From: Ceratobasidium sp. AG-K
Taxonomy: Eukaryota; Basidiomycota; Agaricomycetes; Cantharellales; Ceratobasidiaceae
DNA length: 64,000 bases
Direction of reading: 5' to 3'
NCBI GenBank assembly: GCA_037039685.1
Contig: JAWNGF010000002.1
Location: 4,154,001-4,218,000, forward strand
In this document: positions 1 to 10,590 of the stretch, one piece after another
Numbering within the stretch: position 1 is the first letter of the stretch
Layout: every line of letters starts with the position of its first letter
Made by a program: the position numbers and the translations under genes
The notes under the pieces: model-generated
Database searches by the model: none
Told to the model about the DNA's origin: nothing
The model's input: only the letters and a program-made list of their open reading frames with translations

Positions 1-1998
1 AATGGAAATGGGAGAAGGATCAGCAGGAGGCCTTTGAGGCCCTGAAGGCAGAAATTGGCAAGGAGCCCACACTACGCCATCCTGACCCTGAGAAACCCTT
101 TTTTCTGGAGACAGATGCAAGCGGAGTAGCAATGGGAGCAATCCTTTCTCAAAGGCAAGACAATGGCTACCTACACCCTATAGCGTTCCTGTCAAAATCC
201 TTCAATGAGGCGCAGCTCAACTACAACGTCCATGACAAGGAACTTATGGCAATCATAGAGTCACTGACACATTGGAGGCTATACCTTGAGGGAACAAAGG
301 ATCCAATCACTATCTACACTGATCACAGGAACCTACAGTTCTGGAAAGAAGCAAGAACGTTCAACCGTTGACACACAAGATGGCATCAACTACTGGCTTC
401 CTACAACTTCAATATCATATACTGTCCTGGAATCCTTTCATCTAAACCGGACCTGTTGTCAAGACAATCTGACCATGAGGATATTCCCACACCGGAACAA
501 ATTATGATATCTGCTGAAAAATTTAAAGGGTTTATGGGACAGATGGACACAGACATTATGGCAACTATCAAGGAAGCACAAGAAACTGATGAAGGACTAG
601 CAAAGATCAAGGAAATCTGCAAATCAAGGGAAATGTTACCAAGAACCCTGCAACATAGCGCAAAAGATTACAACTTCAAGGAACGACTAATATGGTACAA
701 AGGGAAGATTTACATCCTGGAAGATAAGGAAGCCAGACTGTCCATCATGCGGCTACACCACAACTCAAGGATTGCAGGGCATCAGGGACAAGCCAGGACG
801 TTGGAACTAATAGCAAGAAGATACTTCTGGCCAGGGATGAAGCAGAGCGTAAACAGATACATTGAATCCTGTGAAACCTGCCAACAAACAAAGGGATCAA
901 AGTCCATTGTACCGATCAAACCTCTAGAAATTCCAAAGGGTCCCTGGGAAGACATAGCATTTGACTTTGTAGTAAAACTGCCAAGGTCCAGAGGGTCAGA
1001 CAGCATCATGGTAGTGGTAGACCAGTTCTCAAGAATGGCGCATTTCATACCCTGCAAGGAATCTCACACGGCAAGCGAGTTGGCAAATCTTTTTGTCACA
1101 AACGTTTGGAAACTACACGGCTTTCCAAAAAGCACAATCTCAGACCAAGGGACAACTTTCAATTCTAAACTTATGAAGGCCGTTTACAAGAGAATTGGAA
1201 CTAGCCCAGGTTTCAGCACTGCCTACCATCCCCAGACAGATGGAGTAACAGAAAGAATCAACCAATGGATGGAAGGCTGGCTGCAATCCTTTGTCAACTA
1301 CTGGCAAGATGATTGGGCGGACCTGTTACCAATTGCAGAATTCAGTTATAATCTGCAGAAGCACCGTGTAACAGGTAGTTCCCCTTTTGCAATTGTCTAT
1401 GGCAGGGAACCATTGTGGAACATCTCATCAGAAGAAACAACGGTTCCTGAAGCAAACACCATTACAGAAAAGTGGCGTGGCATCCACAACAAAGCTATTG
1501 CATCAATGGAAAACCAAAGGCTCCTGGAGGAAGAACCAAAAAACAAGTACCAGGAAGGAGATCTAGTATGGCTGTTGGGAAGAAACATCCAAACAAAAAG
1601 ACCCTCAAAGAAACTGGATAACAAGAAGCATGGACCATTTGTTGTGAAACAGAAGATAGGATCACATGCTTGTGAACTCAGTCTACCAGCAACAATGAGG
1701 GTGCACCCTGTTTTCCACATCGACTTGCTCAGCCCTCACATAGAAGACACAGAGTTCAAACAAAACCAACCCTGACCACCGCCAATAATTACTGAAGAAG
1801 GAGAAGAAGAATATGAAGTAGAGAAGATTTTGGATTGGAAGGAGACAAAGGATGGTCTTTTTTACAGGGTCAGATGGAAGGGTTATGGAAGTGAAGAAGA
1901 CACAGAACAAAGGGCGGAAGATTTTGGTCACCTTTCTAAAATCATCAAGGACCTTCTATGCCAACACCCCAAGGCTCCCACGCCATCTAACTACGTTC
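1..1998 (+). mobile_element. Ty3/gypsy retrotransposon pol remnant: RNase H, integrase, chromodomain
   Basis: One reading frame (frame of position 132) runs from the window edge to about 1998. It encodes the end of reverse transcriptase and RNase H (acidic residues in ETDAS, HDKELMA and YTDH). An integrase follows, with an HHCC zinc finger (HHNSRIAGH then CETCQQTKG at about 750-890), the core acidic residues in FDFVVKLP, SDQGTTFNS and TDGVTERINQ, and a C-terminal chromodomain (YEVEKILDWK, YRVRWKGYG). The frame is broken by in-frame TGA at 369-371 and 1773-1775, and both are explained by CGA to TGA. The chromodomain reads EEDTEQRAEDF where a Trp-Glu-Pro is usual. The element is therefore non-autonomous. 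The 5' LTR, gag and most of RT lie outside the window. Confidence 0.93.
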
Positions 1999-2041
1999 CA
2001 GGAAAGATAAAAGGCAGAGGGGGTGCAACTGGTAGTGGTAC

Positions 2042-2875
2042 TTGCAAAACTTGCTACTACTCCAAGAACCACTCCCAACTATACGCTCCAAATCTCCTTT
2101 GCTCTCTACAATGCCTGCCATCACCTGCTCCACCATTGCCAACAACCTCACCTGTGTCCTTGATGGACCAGCGTTTGCTATGGCAAGAATCCTTGATGCT
2201 GGGGCCGCGCTCTATGTCTTCAGAAGGTCCCAGCAAAGCTCGGGAAGAATGCAGTTCCAAGCATTGGACAACATCCTCCACTCAGACCTGGGGGAGTTCC
2301 AATGGGTTGGAAAAAAATGGCCAACACAGATGCAACTCCAACAAAAGGACATCTTTGTCTGCTGAGGATGTGCTGCTTTCCAGGTCTTGGAAGTGGTCCT
2401 CAGGTCCATGCATATGCTTGGAGTTGTCAAATGGGGGCAAGAAGGTGCTTACTTGAGCAAGTGGGTGCCAGGATATGATGGGAGACCCCCAACGCTCTAA
2501 CCCAGGTGGAACAACACTTGGGATGCCAACTACAAAAGGGACCTGAGCAACTGGAGGATGGAGAGGGGCAGGTACCAGAGGGAGAAGTTTGAGTGGTTGC
2601 CATACTGGTGAAGGAGGAGATCAATGTGTCAGCATGGAAGGAAGGGGAACCAGATGTGAGACAGTGGGATGAGGAGTTTGTGGAAACCCAGAAGAGGGTG
2701 TTGGATTGGTCCAAGGCGGACTGGACAAAGGAGGAGACTTGGGAGGAATGGGAGAAGTTCTTGGACAAACTGGGTAACACCGTGTTCAACCCCATCAACC
2801 TTACCTTGGAAGAGGACAAAGGACTTGAGGACTATATGCTGCACAAGGGGAAGGATTGCGCAGTACAGTGAGTCC
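2042..2875 (+). pseudogene. Accessory ORF of the gypsy element, downstream of pol, decayed
   Basis: Between the chromodomain and the polypurine tract lies a further coding stretch in the pol orientation. It starts about MPAITCSTIANNLTC (ATG near 2111) and continues with segments such as FRRSQQSSGRMQFQALDN, then KRDLSNWRMERGRYQREKF. After a shift to another frame (2593 onward) it reads VRQWDEEFVETQKRVLDW and DKGLEDYMLHKGKD. TGA at 2363-2365, a TAA near 2499 and the frame change break it. The position is where an env-like or third ORF sits in some gypsy elements, but I see no signal peptide or TM segment and no known domain. I recall similar Trp-rich third ORFs in agaricomycete gypsy elements. 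Function unknown. Confidence 0.55.
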
Positions 2876-2900
2876 ATTTGAGTCCCCCAAACAGACTCTT

Positions 2901-2912
2901 AGGGGGGAGTAA
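2901..2912 (+). other. Polypurine tract of the gypsy element
   Basis: AGGGGGGAGTAA directly precedes the LTR start TGTTGTGAG. This is the expected site for priming plus-strand DNA synthesis. Confidence 0.85.
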
Positions 2913-3380
2913 TGTTGTGAGCCAGCTCTCTCCATGAGGCTCATCTCACGTCCCGCTTGTCTGCTCTCATGTTTGTTGTTCTGTTTAGGTGTTGTTTGTC
3001 TTTTCCTGTGCCACGTTGCCATGTTCTTGTGGTTATTCTGTTACATTGTGTAACACGGCTGTGCTTTGTACAAGTCATGACTGCCTGTGCAGCATGACTC
3101 ACTTGGACACTCCTGACTGCCTTGTATGTATGACTTGTGTGGCTGCACCTTGTATGACTTGGCCGTTTTTCTGAATATATATAGAGGACCAACAAGCCTG
3201 GTAACCCCAGCTTGTTTTGTCTTGTCAAACATCCCTTCTGAGTGACACTTTGAACCACCCCAACCCTTAAGAGTCTACAGCCACTTAAGTGTGGTGCAAT
3301 TCAAGAGGTCCCTTAGGTCTTAGTGCTGTCCACTCTCCATTGCAGCTTGTTTCATAGCCACCAAGAATTAGCCTACAACA
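2913..3380 (+). repeat. 3' long terminal repeat of the gypsy element
   Basis: The LTR begins TGTTG right after the polypurine tract and ends CAACA at 3380, giving 5-bp inverted ends and a length of 468 bp. It contains a TATA box (TATATATAG at 3176-3184) about 265 bp from its 5' end. The right end is inferred from the TGTTG/CAACA symmetry, because the partner LTR is outside the window. The stretch contains no gene. Confidence 0.8.
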
Positions 3381-3389
3381 AACACTCCA

Positions 3390-4142
3390 TGCACTGCTTG
3401 CTGACATTGTCTATGAGCAAATGATAGATTGGAATGAGATCACTGGCTTCCTCACCAGATAACCCATAATGCTCCCTCTGCTTGTGAGCAATGGCATGTG
3501 TGGCATATCAATAAAGTTTGGTGCACAAGGGGTGAAGAAACACTGTAATTCCAAGTAAGATTGTTGACCACCTTGCATAACGTGTAAGCCATAGCAAAGA
3601 TTGCATTGCCAGTTGCCAATATTGATAGAAAAATGGTTGGGGTTGATGTGGAGTGAACAAATAACACCCTGTCAAAGTTTTGGGGTCAAAGTCACTGTTG
3701 CAGCACACATAGGCAAGTTTTTGGGGTCCAGCATGAACACTTGCATGTTGCCAATTTGCTCATACTCCCTACAAAAGCTGGACATGCCCCATGTCAAAAT
3801 GCAGTGTGCCACGGCAGGGAATCCAGCTTTGCTGTATACCTTGGCCATCTGGTTCTCTATCATGTTGAGCAGGGACATGATCCAAGTAATGGTGTCCTTG
3901 CAGAGAACATGAATAATGATGAAGGCAACCAACTTGCCTGACCCAGTACCCGCCACACAGATAGCATCCCAACCTGCATCAACAGCCAAGCCAAAGTCCA
4001 CTTGGAAATAGCATGGAACTATCCCCATACGCTGGTCAATCTCAAGTCCAACCCAATCCACAGGAGTGAGAGGACGGTTTTGTGTGACCCTGTCAATCTC
4101 CTTGGGTGTCAAGCCAAAAACAAACTCCATGGCGCAATTCAA
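3390..4142 (-). pseudogene. RecQ-like DNA helicase remnant
   Basis: A minus-strand frame from 4142 encodes QVDFGLAVDAGWDAICVAGTGSGK-type sequence. Its Walker A motif AGTGSGK is intact, and TITWIMSLLNMIENQMAK (motif Ia region) follows. The sequence then jumps to WGMSSFCREYEQIGNMQVFM and the ATVTLT motif. The stretch that should carry the DEAH box is missing, an internal deletion of roughly 50-60 codons relative to RecQ-type helicases. Further similarity continues out of frame down to about 3390 (segments resembling FTPCAPNF and HMPLLTSRG). The gene cannot make a working helicase. It abuts the gypsy LTR, so the insertion may have helped break it. The family name rests on motif order only. Confidence 0.6.
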
Positions 4143-4954
4143 GAACTGATATTTTTTCTGTATCCTTCCACCACCCCCAATCCCCTGCCCACTAACTTTC
4201 AGATGACTAGCTCAAGATTTCGAGGAATGACACGGTGACACAGGTGGGGAAAGAGACAGAGGTAATTATTTGAAATTACCATTGTCCTAGGCTCACGCTT
4301 GTCTCTCCCGCTCCAGATACAGGTCGAATTTCTCCATTCTTTTTGGGCAAGCCAGTGTAGATAGTAGATCCAGCTAGTTTTTATTATCACTTCTTATTCT
4401 AATTACAAGTGTGTCGGGCGGTTTCCAACCTCCCGTACTCACTGGGACAAGTACACCAAGCTCCATGGAAGCACCGAGCTGACGGATGCAGCTGGTCGTC
4501 CCAAAATGGACCTTGGTTCCAGGCAAACTTTCCTGATGCTCCGTGTGCTAATTTAGAGCAGCGTTTTTTACTGGCGCAGGACGCGGCTGATTTTCAAACT
4601 TCGATCCCGTAGTGACCATGAAGGTCCCTAGCCCTGACCCGAGAAAGACTGGAATCTTATCAGTGGCTGGCACCTTACAGCGACACCGAAAATAAGATAG
4701 GACGATGTATTACTTGATTCTAAGGAAACAACAAAAGAAGATACAACGAGAGTTTGCGTTGAGCACCAGGCTAACACTGATTGGGTATCACGAGTTATCA
4801 AACGAGTGAGATGATGTTCATCGAATGCTATTGACACATATGGTTCCATGTACACACAAGATAAAAAGGACCGAAAGGATAAGTAAGTCAGAAAGGTAAG
4901 CTCCCAATACACAGCCAAAAGTGAGATCATAAGGAAGGAAAGGTTTCAAGAAAT
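4143..4954. other. Intergenic stretch with no gene seen
   Basis: This stretch lies between the helicase remnant and the stop codon of the membrane-protein gene. It probably includes that gene's 3' UTR near 4950. I see no convincing coding frame, tRNA or repeat. Confidence 0.5.
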
Positions 4955-6122
4955 TCAAACACGATTCGAGTAGGAGAAAGGCGCAGGCTCTTTGGGAGAC
5001 TGTGGCGAGCTAGCACGGTCGCTCGAGAGGATGGAGGAAGTGTCGGACTGAGTGATGATCGACTGCTCGATGATAACGGGCTTCGAGCTGACGGGCAGGG
5101 CCTGGAGCTTGGGCGCGTTGGGGGCACGAGAGTAGTTCGAGTACTCCTCGGTGATCGAGATTGAGGCGGGGAAGCTAAGAGTATCGGGGTTGGTTCCCTT
5201 GGAGGTATAATCGCCCGACGACGTAAACGACTCGGTGTGCTTCTCGTCGAAAGACTTGACGGGGGCCGCCTTCTCGACGTCGCCGGGGAAAACCTTTTCG
5301 ACGCGCTCTGGGGCAGCGGGGAGGTCCCAGCGGTAGTCGGTGATGGGAAGGGTGAAGACTCCCTGGCGGGTGGCGCGGTGGCGGAAGGAAACAATCATAT
5401 GCCAGGTTGCGTGCAGCATGACTAAGAAGCGATTGGTTAATCTCGAGGCGTCAGAGTAGAGGCAAGGACTTACAGACACCAATGATGGCGGCAATCAGGC
5501 CGGTCATGCCGCGCCAGTTGGAGCAGACGGACAGGGCAGAGTTGGTATCGACAAACCCGCCACGAGGATCGGGGGTGGGCACCACGGGATAGCTCCGATC
5601 GCAGATGTCGAGAGGCCGAGATGAGGCCATGAGGCCGAGGCAGACAAGCTCGCCAACAACAAACAACAGCATCCAGGTGATCTCGTACCAGACGGGAGCG
5701 CTGCGTTGGAGGAGGGGCTCGACCAAGATGTGCAAGGCGATGTAGGCGGCCAACGTGATGTTGTAGTACAAGATCCCGCGCATGAAGCGTCGAACCCCTA
5801 ATAAAAATGAGCACAGGAAAGAGCAATAGATAGGAACAACGCACTGTTATAGCCTGCCTCGACGGGGACCTCATCCGAGGTGTTGTAGACCGAGTCCGCA
5901 AAAGGCATCGTTTGGTGATAAGCGGGCATCGTAAACGAAGCGCACATCATCGCGAGACAAACTAAAATGAAATTAGCGACACGAAGGAGCAGATTAATTT
6001 GCCCACTCACTGAGGGTCGCATGGCGGAACTGCAAGTGGTACCGCTTCGTCTGGAAAGACGGGAAAAGTGCCTGGCGAGCGGCCCAAAGACGGCGTGCAA
6101 AGTTCGACTGTGCGCAGGTCAT
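4955..6122 (-). CDS. Predicted four-TM membrane protein
   Basis: Four exons on the minus strand: 6122-6011, 5961-5845, 5797-5474 and 5421-4955. All introns are GT-AG (GTGAGT, GTGCGT, GTAAGT donors), and together they give 339 residues. The start is MTCAQSNFARRLW, with a GATAAATA element about 160 bp upstream (6279-6288). Hydrophobic segments appear near residues 38-50, 90-112 (YYNITLAAYIALHILVEPLL), 118-140 (EITWMLLFVVGELVCLGLMA) and 170-192 (LIAAIIGVFMLHATWHMIV). A Ser/Pro-rich hydrophilic tail of about 145 residues follows. The layout resembles MARVEL-like tetraspan proteins, but no diagnostic motif is visible, so I leave the function open. The tail is a likely cytosolic region. Confidence 0.8.
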
Positions 6123-6955
6123 GGTGGGAGGGATGTCGGATGGCGAGGGCGAGAGGGATAATAAGGTGAAATCAAAGTGAGACACAATAGGCCCGACGGC
6201 AATTGTGATCGGCGGGAACTCCGGCTGCGAGAGGGGGGGACGAGGGGGCGTTGAGGTAATGAGCGAGCCCACCCAGGCGTATTTATCACCCTCTCGATGT
6301 GCATCGTCTGGCCGTCTGATGAGGTCTATTGTACACGACAATGCGGCTGATGAGTAGCGGACTGCTCCTTCAATGTTTGGCCAAGGGTCTAGCCGCCCGA
6401 TCCAATCGAACAGGACAATAGCCCCCGGATGCAAATCCCAATTCGGCCATCGGATCTCTGACGATCAGCCGCGAGATGACTATTGAACACCGCATGGCCA
6501 GGGAACATAAAGTGACAATTGTTGTGTCGAGTTGGGTGTGTTTGTGAGCAAAAATGCTAATTATGCACCTCATATTATGATGGGTACTCTCGGCAGAGTG
6601 CCGGTCTCAGCATGGCCAAATCTTGTGCGAGCTTGGGCCACTTCTGTCCCTCCCCGCGCCAGAATTGAGTGCTAGACTTCCCGGCGTCCACCTGTCGTGC
6701 GCACCACATTCGGGAAGATCACTATAACCTCCTTTCTCTTCGATATCGCATCGTAATTTTAGTTCGCATTCGTCATGTACGTTATCGATAGTGGCAAGAC
6801 ACAACATGAATTGATACAAAAAGCAAGGCCAGGATACATTGACGTTTGCCAAAAAGCTCCGGGCGCAGAGTCGATATAGATGATAAACTGACCCTTATCC
6901 AATGATGTTCGGAAGACAAGCAGATCAACAGCGTGTCAAAAAGTAACCGTTTAAG
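6123..6955. other. Intergenic: promoter of the membrane-protein gene and tRNA flank
   Basis: Holds the presumed minus-strand promoter (GATAAATA at 6279-6288) and a T5 Pol III terminator for the tRNA (AAAAA on the plus strand, 6938-6942). Nothing else is recognisable. Confidence 0.5.
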
Positions 6956-7037
6956 CGACGACTGTAGGACTCGAACCTACGCCCTCAGAGAGGAATTGAT
7001 TTCGAATCAATCGCAGTAACCACTTTGCTAAGCCGTC
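6956..7037 (-). tRNA. tRNA-Ser(CGA)
   Basis: On the minus strand, acceptor GACGGCT pairs with AGTCGTC. The D arm is TAGC...CTGC, and the anticodon arm is ATTGA-TTCGAAA-TCAAT with anticodon CGA. A long class II variable arm (CCTC/GAGG) and a T arm GTAGG-TTCGAGT-CCTAC follow. The discriminator is G, as in serine tRNAs. There is no intron. A T5 run lies 14 nt downstream. Confidence 0.95.
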
Positions 7038-7149
7038 TTATTCTATCTGCTTTTGTCCAAGGACCCATCATTTACCGGCTACCTCCGCCGATCGACCGGT
7101 TTAGTCAGCCCTGCAATTTACGAATCCTGATCAGAGCCTCTCCACCACA

Positions 7150-8480
7150 ATGACCGCCGTGTAAGTCCAGCAGCCACGATAACCGAACTCATAAAGCTGA
7201 TTGACTCGACTCAGAGCACCACCAAAAGCCTCTTGGGCAGACGATGTCGACGATTTCGGTGGCGAGTTCCTCTAGAGCCCGTCATTTGCATCCCATCTAA
7301 CTTGCTATACAGATGTGCCACAGAACTCGGACACAATCGACGAGAATGGAGTCAGAACCATCATTGAGTACAGCACCAACGATGAGGGTAAACGGATCAA
7401 GGCACGTACTTCTTGGCACTTTTTGTGCCCACCTTTGAATAACGTGACACGGTAGACTACAAGGAGAATAAAGCGCACCCTGAAGAAAGCGCTTGTAGAT
7501 CATGCCACGGCCGAGCGGAAACAATGGATCAAGTTTGGCAACGAGAAGGGCAACAAGGCTGGGCCAGATCGTGCGACTACGACCGTCGGAGAGGCGATTG
7601 GGCTCAAGTTGGCGGCCGGCCACAAGGTACGTGCCCTTGTTCCAATACGCTGGTTTGATATATGGAAACGCGTCTAGAATGCAGAGCCAGAACCCGACCC
7701 AGATGCTGCGGCGAAAGCAGCTTTGGGTGGCAAGAAGATTCTGTGTCGTGTATGCCAGGGTGATCACTTCACGACCAAGTGCCCGTACAAGGAGACGCTC
7801 GGATTTGGTGGAGGTGGGTTCCGGTTGCGTTCGTCTTTAGTTCACCTAAATAATGCCAATTACAGAAAGCGACCTACCCCCGGCAGAGGATGGCCCAGCT
7901 GCTCGACCGGAGCAACCAACAGGTGAGTTGGTTTATAATATGTCGAGGCTGGCCCAGCTAATGTTCTGATAGGCAGTAAATATGTCCCACCTTCCATGCG
8001 TGCCGGAGCTGGACGCGGTGGGGAATCGATGTACCGCACGAACCGAGACGATATGCCAACGCTGCGTGTGACCAATGTCAGCGAGGACACACAAGAGGAC
8101 GACCTGCGTGATCTGTTTTCCAAGTACGCGACTTCCATTCCCGTCGGCGTGAAAGTATACTAAGACCCATGTGCTAGGTTTGGCCGTGTTGCTCGTGTGT
8201 ACATCGGCCGGGACAGGGAGACAGGCATTGGCAAAGGATATGCGTTTGTTAGCTTCGAGGACAAGGCAAATGCGGAGCGGGCAATTCAGAAAGTCAATGG
8301 AATGGGTGGGTTATTAAATTCTGCTTTTTATGGTCCCACTTAACCCTGATTGTGCCTTTCTCAGGTTATGATAATCTGATTTTGAGCGTGCAGTGGTCAC
8401 GTAAGTTGATTCTTTCAAGTTGCCAAGCCGTATCTCATATGCTTTTGTTCTCAGAGCCACGCGAACCCCGCCCGGCTTGA
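7150..8480 (+). CDS. TIF35: Eukaryotic translation initiation factor 3 subunit G (eIF3g)
   Basis: eIF3g is the RNA-binding subunit of the eIF3 complex, which recruits mRNA and the ternary complex to the 40S ribosome. The protein is about 282 residues from nine exons, starting MTAVAPPKASWADD. The conserved N-terminal segment has TTRRIKRTL and ERKQWIKFG. A zinc knuckle CRVCQGDHFTTKC lies near residue 130. A C-terminal RRM has RNP2-like LRVTNVS and RNP1-like GYAFVSFE, and the protein ends QPREPRPA. Introns are short. One of them appears to use a GC donor: AAG then GCACGT at 7402, with the acceptor GGTAG before ACTACAAGG. Only this keeps the reading frame and the conserved RRIKRTL segment. The length fits the family. 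Confidence 0.95.
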
Positions 8481-8901
8481 CGAACTTGATATTCTATCTG
8501 TACTTCTATCTTGAATATTACCGACCCTGGATGGAGCCAAAGCCATAGACTGGAACTGTTTCCGATGCTCACTGTTCCCTCGGTCACCACCGAGGAACGT
8601 CAACACTGTCTTTGTAGAAAAGCTGGTTAGCGAACCGAGAGGTTGATGGAAGCTCCACCATTCCCGCCTTATTGATCCGTTGAGTGAAATATGATTGACT
8701 CTGATTGGGTAGATGGAATACCATCCGAATAAACTTTGATGGACTCCTTTCGTGGAATATCTGGCGTTCGGACATGAATCCTGGCCCTTCAATATTGGTA
8801 TGATCGTTTCATGATTCTAGAATGAAAATCACCCTGAAGATTCTCAAATACTAACAGTACAACTATCTCAAAATTCGTTTGCCCCTACAACCCCTCCGTT
8901 A
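8481..8901. other. Convergent 3' spacer
   Basis: This spacer separates eIF3g from reductase copy 1. The part from about 8695 onward is repeated, diverged, at about 14880-15010 next to reductase copy 2, so the duplicated unit reached beyond the gene. Confidence 0.6.
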
Positions 8902-10431
8902 TTAGTTCTGGAAGAACGACCACCCTTTCTGGCGGTAGTATGCCTCGGTATCCCTGAGTGTCTCCTTGGCGCCAATAAAGTCCCGACCCAAGAGTTCCTT
9001 GCCAAATGACGTGTCCCACGCAGGAGTGCCAGTATCGGGGTTCCTACCCGCGCCAGGGTTTCCCTTGGGAACGCCTGAAAATGCCGGCTCCTCGTTGAGG
9101 GCATCGTCTACGCAACAGTCAGACTCGTGCCACCAACCTCACCACCTGAGCACTCACATATATCTTGCCAGCTGACTCCGGCGCCGACCGCAATTGCTCG
9201 ACGACCAGCTACGTCCGGGTGGGTGAAGAGGGCGGAGTGCATGGCAGCATTGTCCTTGGCGTGGACGATGAAGTGAGCGAAGTTTTCAAATTCTGACTCG
9301 GGGCGGGGTGCGGTAGCGGACTGCATGACATAGTTTGTCGACGTTAGCTGGTCACGTGATGTTACTGGATTCATTGGTGCCTAAACAGTAGACGGTTAGT
9401 ACATGATTTGTGGGAGACACAATGCGGGCCGCTTACTCCTAATACCTGAATAAACGTCGATTAGCTTACGCTACTCAACAGATTTTCTTAAAATATACTC
9501 ACGAAGCCTGGGTTGATGGTCGCAAGGTCGAAATTGACCTTCCCCTTATTGTCCTCTACGAATTTCCAAACAGCTTTCTCGGCAAGCGTCTTGCTTGCAA
9601 CATAGAACTCCTCCAGGCCAGCTTTGTCCCCCTTCGCTTTGAGTTCCTCAAAGACCTTCTCATTCCAGTGAGTCTAGACAGGGTTATGTTCTAGATGTGA
9701 TCGAATATGCAAACCAGGTGGACCTACCTCGTTATGCTGAATATATGTGTACTGCAGCATAGTTGCGATCGAGGCAGTCACCACAACTCGCTTGACCGTC
9801 GGTCTGGATATTTTCCGTGAGCTGATACAATATATGCGCTATTTGCCTTGAGAAGCTGCTTACCCATGCTGCTTGATGCTTTCGAGTATGTTGACAGCAC
9901 CATCCACGGCGGGCTTAACATAGTCTTGATAGTTGTCAATCTCGGTATCTGAATCACGCTCTGAATATCAGACGCACCATCCAATACTCCCCCCGGAACG
10001 TTAACTGGGGATGCGATATGGGCTACGCCGTCAAAATTCCCCTCTTTGATGACTTGATCAAAAGCGCCGGGCTGAAGGCGATACTTTGGTTGAGTCGCTT
10101 TCCTTCGCTTGTTTTCTATACTTACCTTTACGATGTCTGGAACGACTGCATAGCTGAACTTGTCGCCGTATTGAGAGAACAACTTGGCAAGCTCGTCGCC
10201 TTTTGCCGGTGAGCGAACAGTCCCAACCACTAAGAAAACGGTTAGGCATATAGTGTAGTATCCAATAAAGATATCCTACCGGTATAACCACGTTCTAGAA
10301 GATCCTTCACAGCATATACGGCTACATATCCGTTGGCCCCTGCGGTAATGGGGTTAGCACTATTGCTGGAGCAAGGCGAGTTTGACCATACCGGTAAGCA
10401 GGATTTTTGCTGGAGCTGGTACGACAGTCAT
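8902..10431 (-). CDS. Extended SDR NAD(P)-dependent reductase, copy 1 (dihydroflavonol/cinnamyl reductase type)
   Basis: Ten exons on the minus strand; start MTVVPAPAKILLTG, end KGWSFFQN. The N-terminal Rossmann motif TGANGYVAVYAVKDLLERGY is completed across intron 1, followed by VVGTVRSPAKGDELA. The catalytic Tyr-Lys pair is in FYVASKTLAEKA, preceded by VKRVVVTAS. The C-terminal part has RRAIAVGAGVSWQDI and KELLGRDFIGAKE. These are features of extended short-chain dehydrogenases of the DFR/CAD-like group, which reduce carbonyls on small aromatic or sugar-like substrates. The true substrate cannot be read from the sequence. Two odd points are a 29-nt intron (9949-9977) and a 9-nt exon encoding Val-Leu-Gly (9437-9445). 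A TATA box (TTATATA, 10513-10519) lies about 80 bp upstream of the ATG. Confidence 0.9.
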
Positions 10432-10512
10432 GATGCCTGAGGCTTGAATATGGAGGTAAGTGCAAAAAGGTTTCTTGGAGTCCCTGGTATTGTTGCACGA
10501 ATTACTTGTGAC

Positions 10513-10590
10513 TTATATACCTGACGTGGACCTGAACAGTCAGTCCGAGCAGGACAGCCCTGGCAGCAATATCCGATGTCCGACCGCGAC
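10513..10590 (-). promoter_or_regulatory. Promoter of reductase copy 1, with TATA box and conserved upstream box
   Basis: TATATAAGT (read on the minus strand) at 10513-10519. About 20 bp further upstream (10536-10590) is a GC-rich box built on CAGTCCG-AGCAGGACAGCCC and GATGTCCGA. Counterparts lie at 16743-16790 (copy 2) and 20117-20150 (copy 3). Conservation between copies could simply reflect recent duplication, but the motif is still visible upstream of the diverged copy 3. Confidence 0.5.

Noticed and set aside
1..2900. Gypsy element as an active autonomous element
   Set aside because: In-frame stops in pol and a frame break in the downstream ORF make it defective as it stands.
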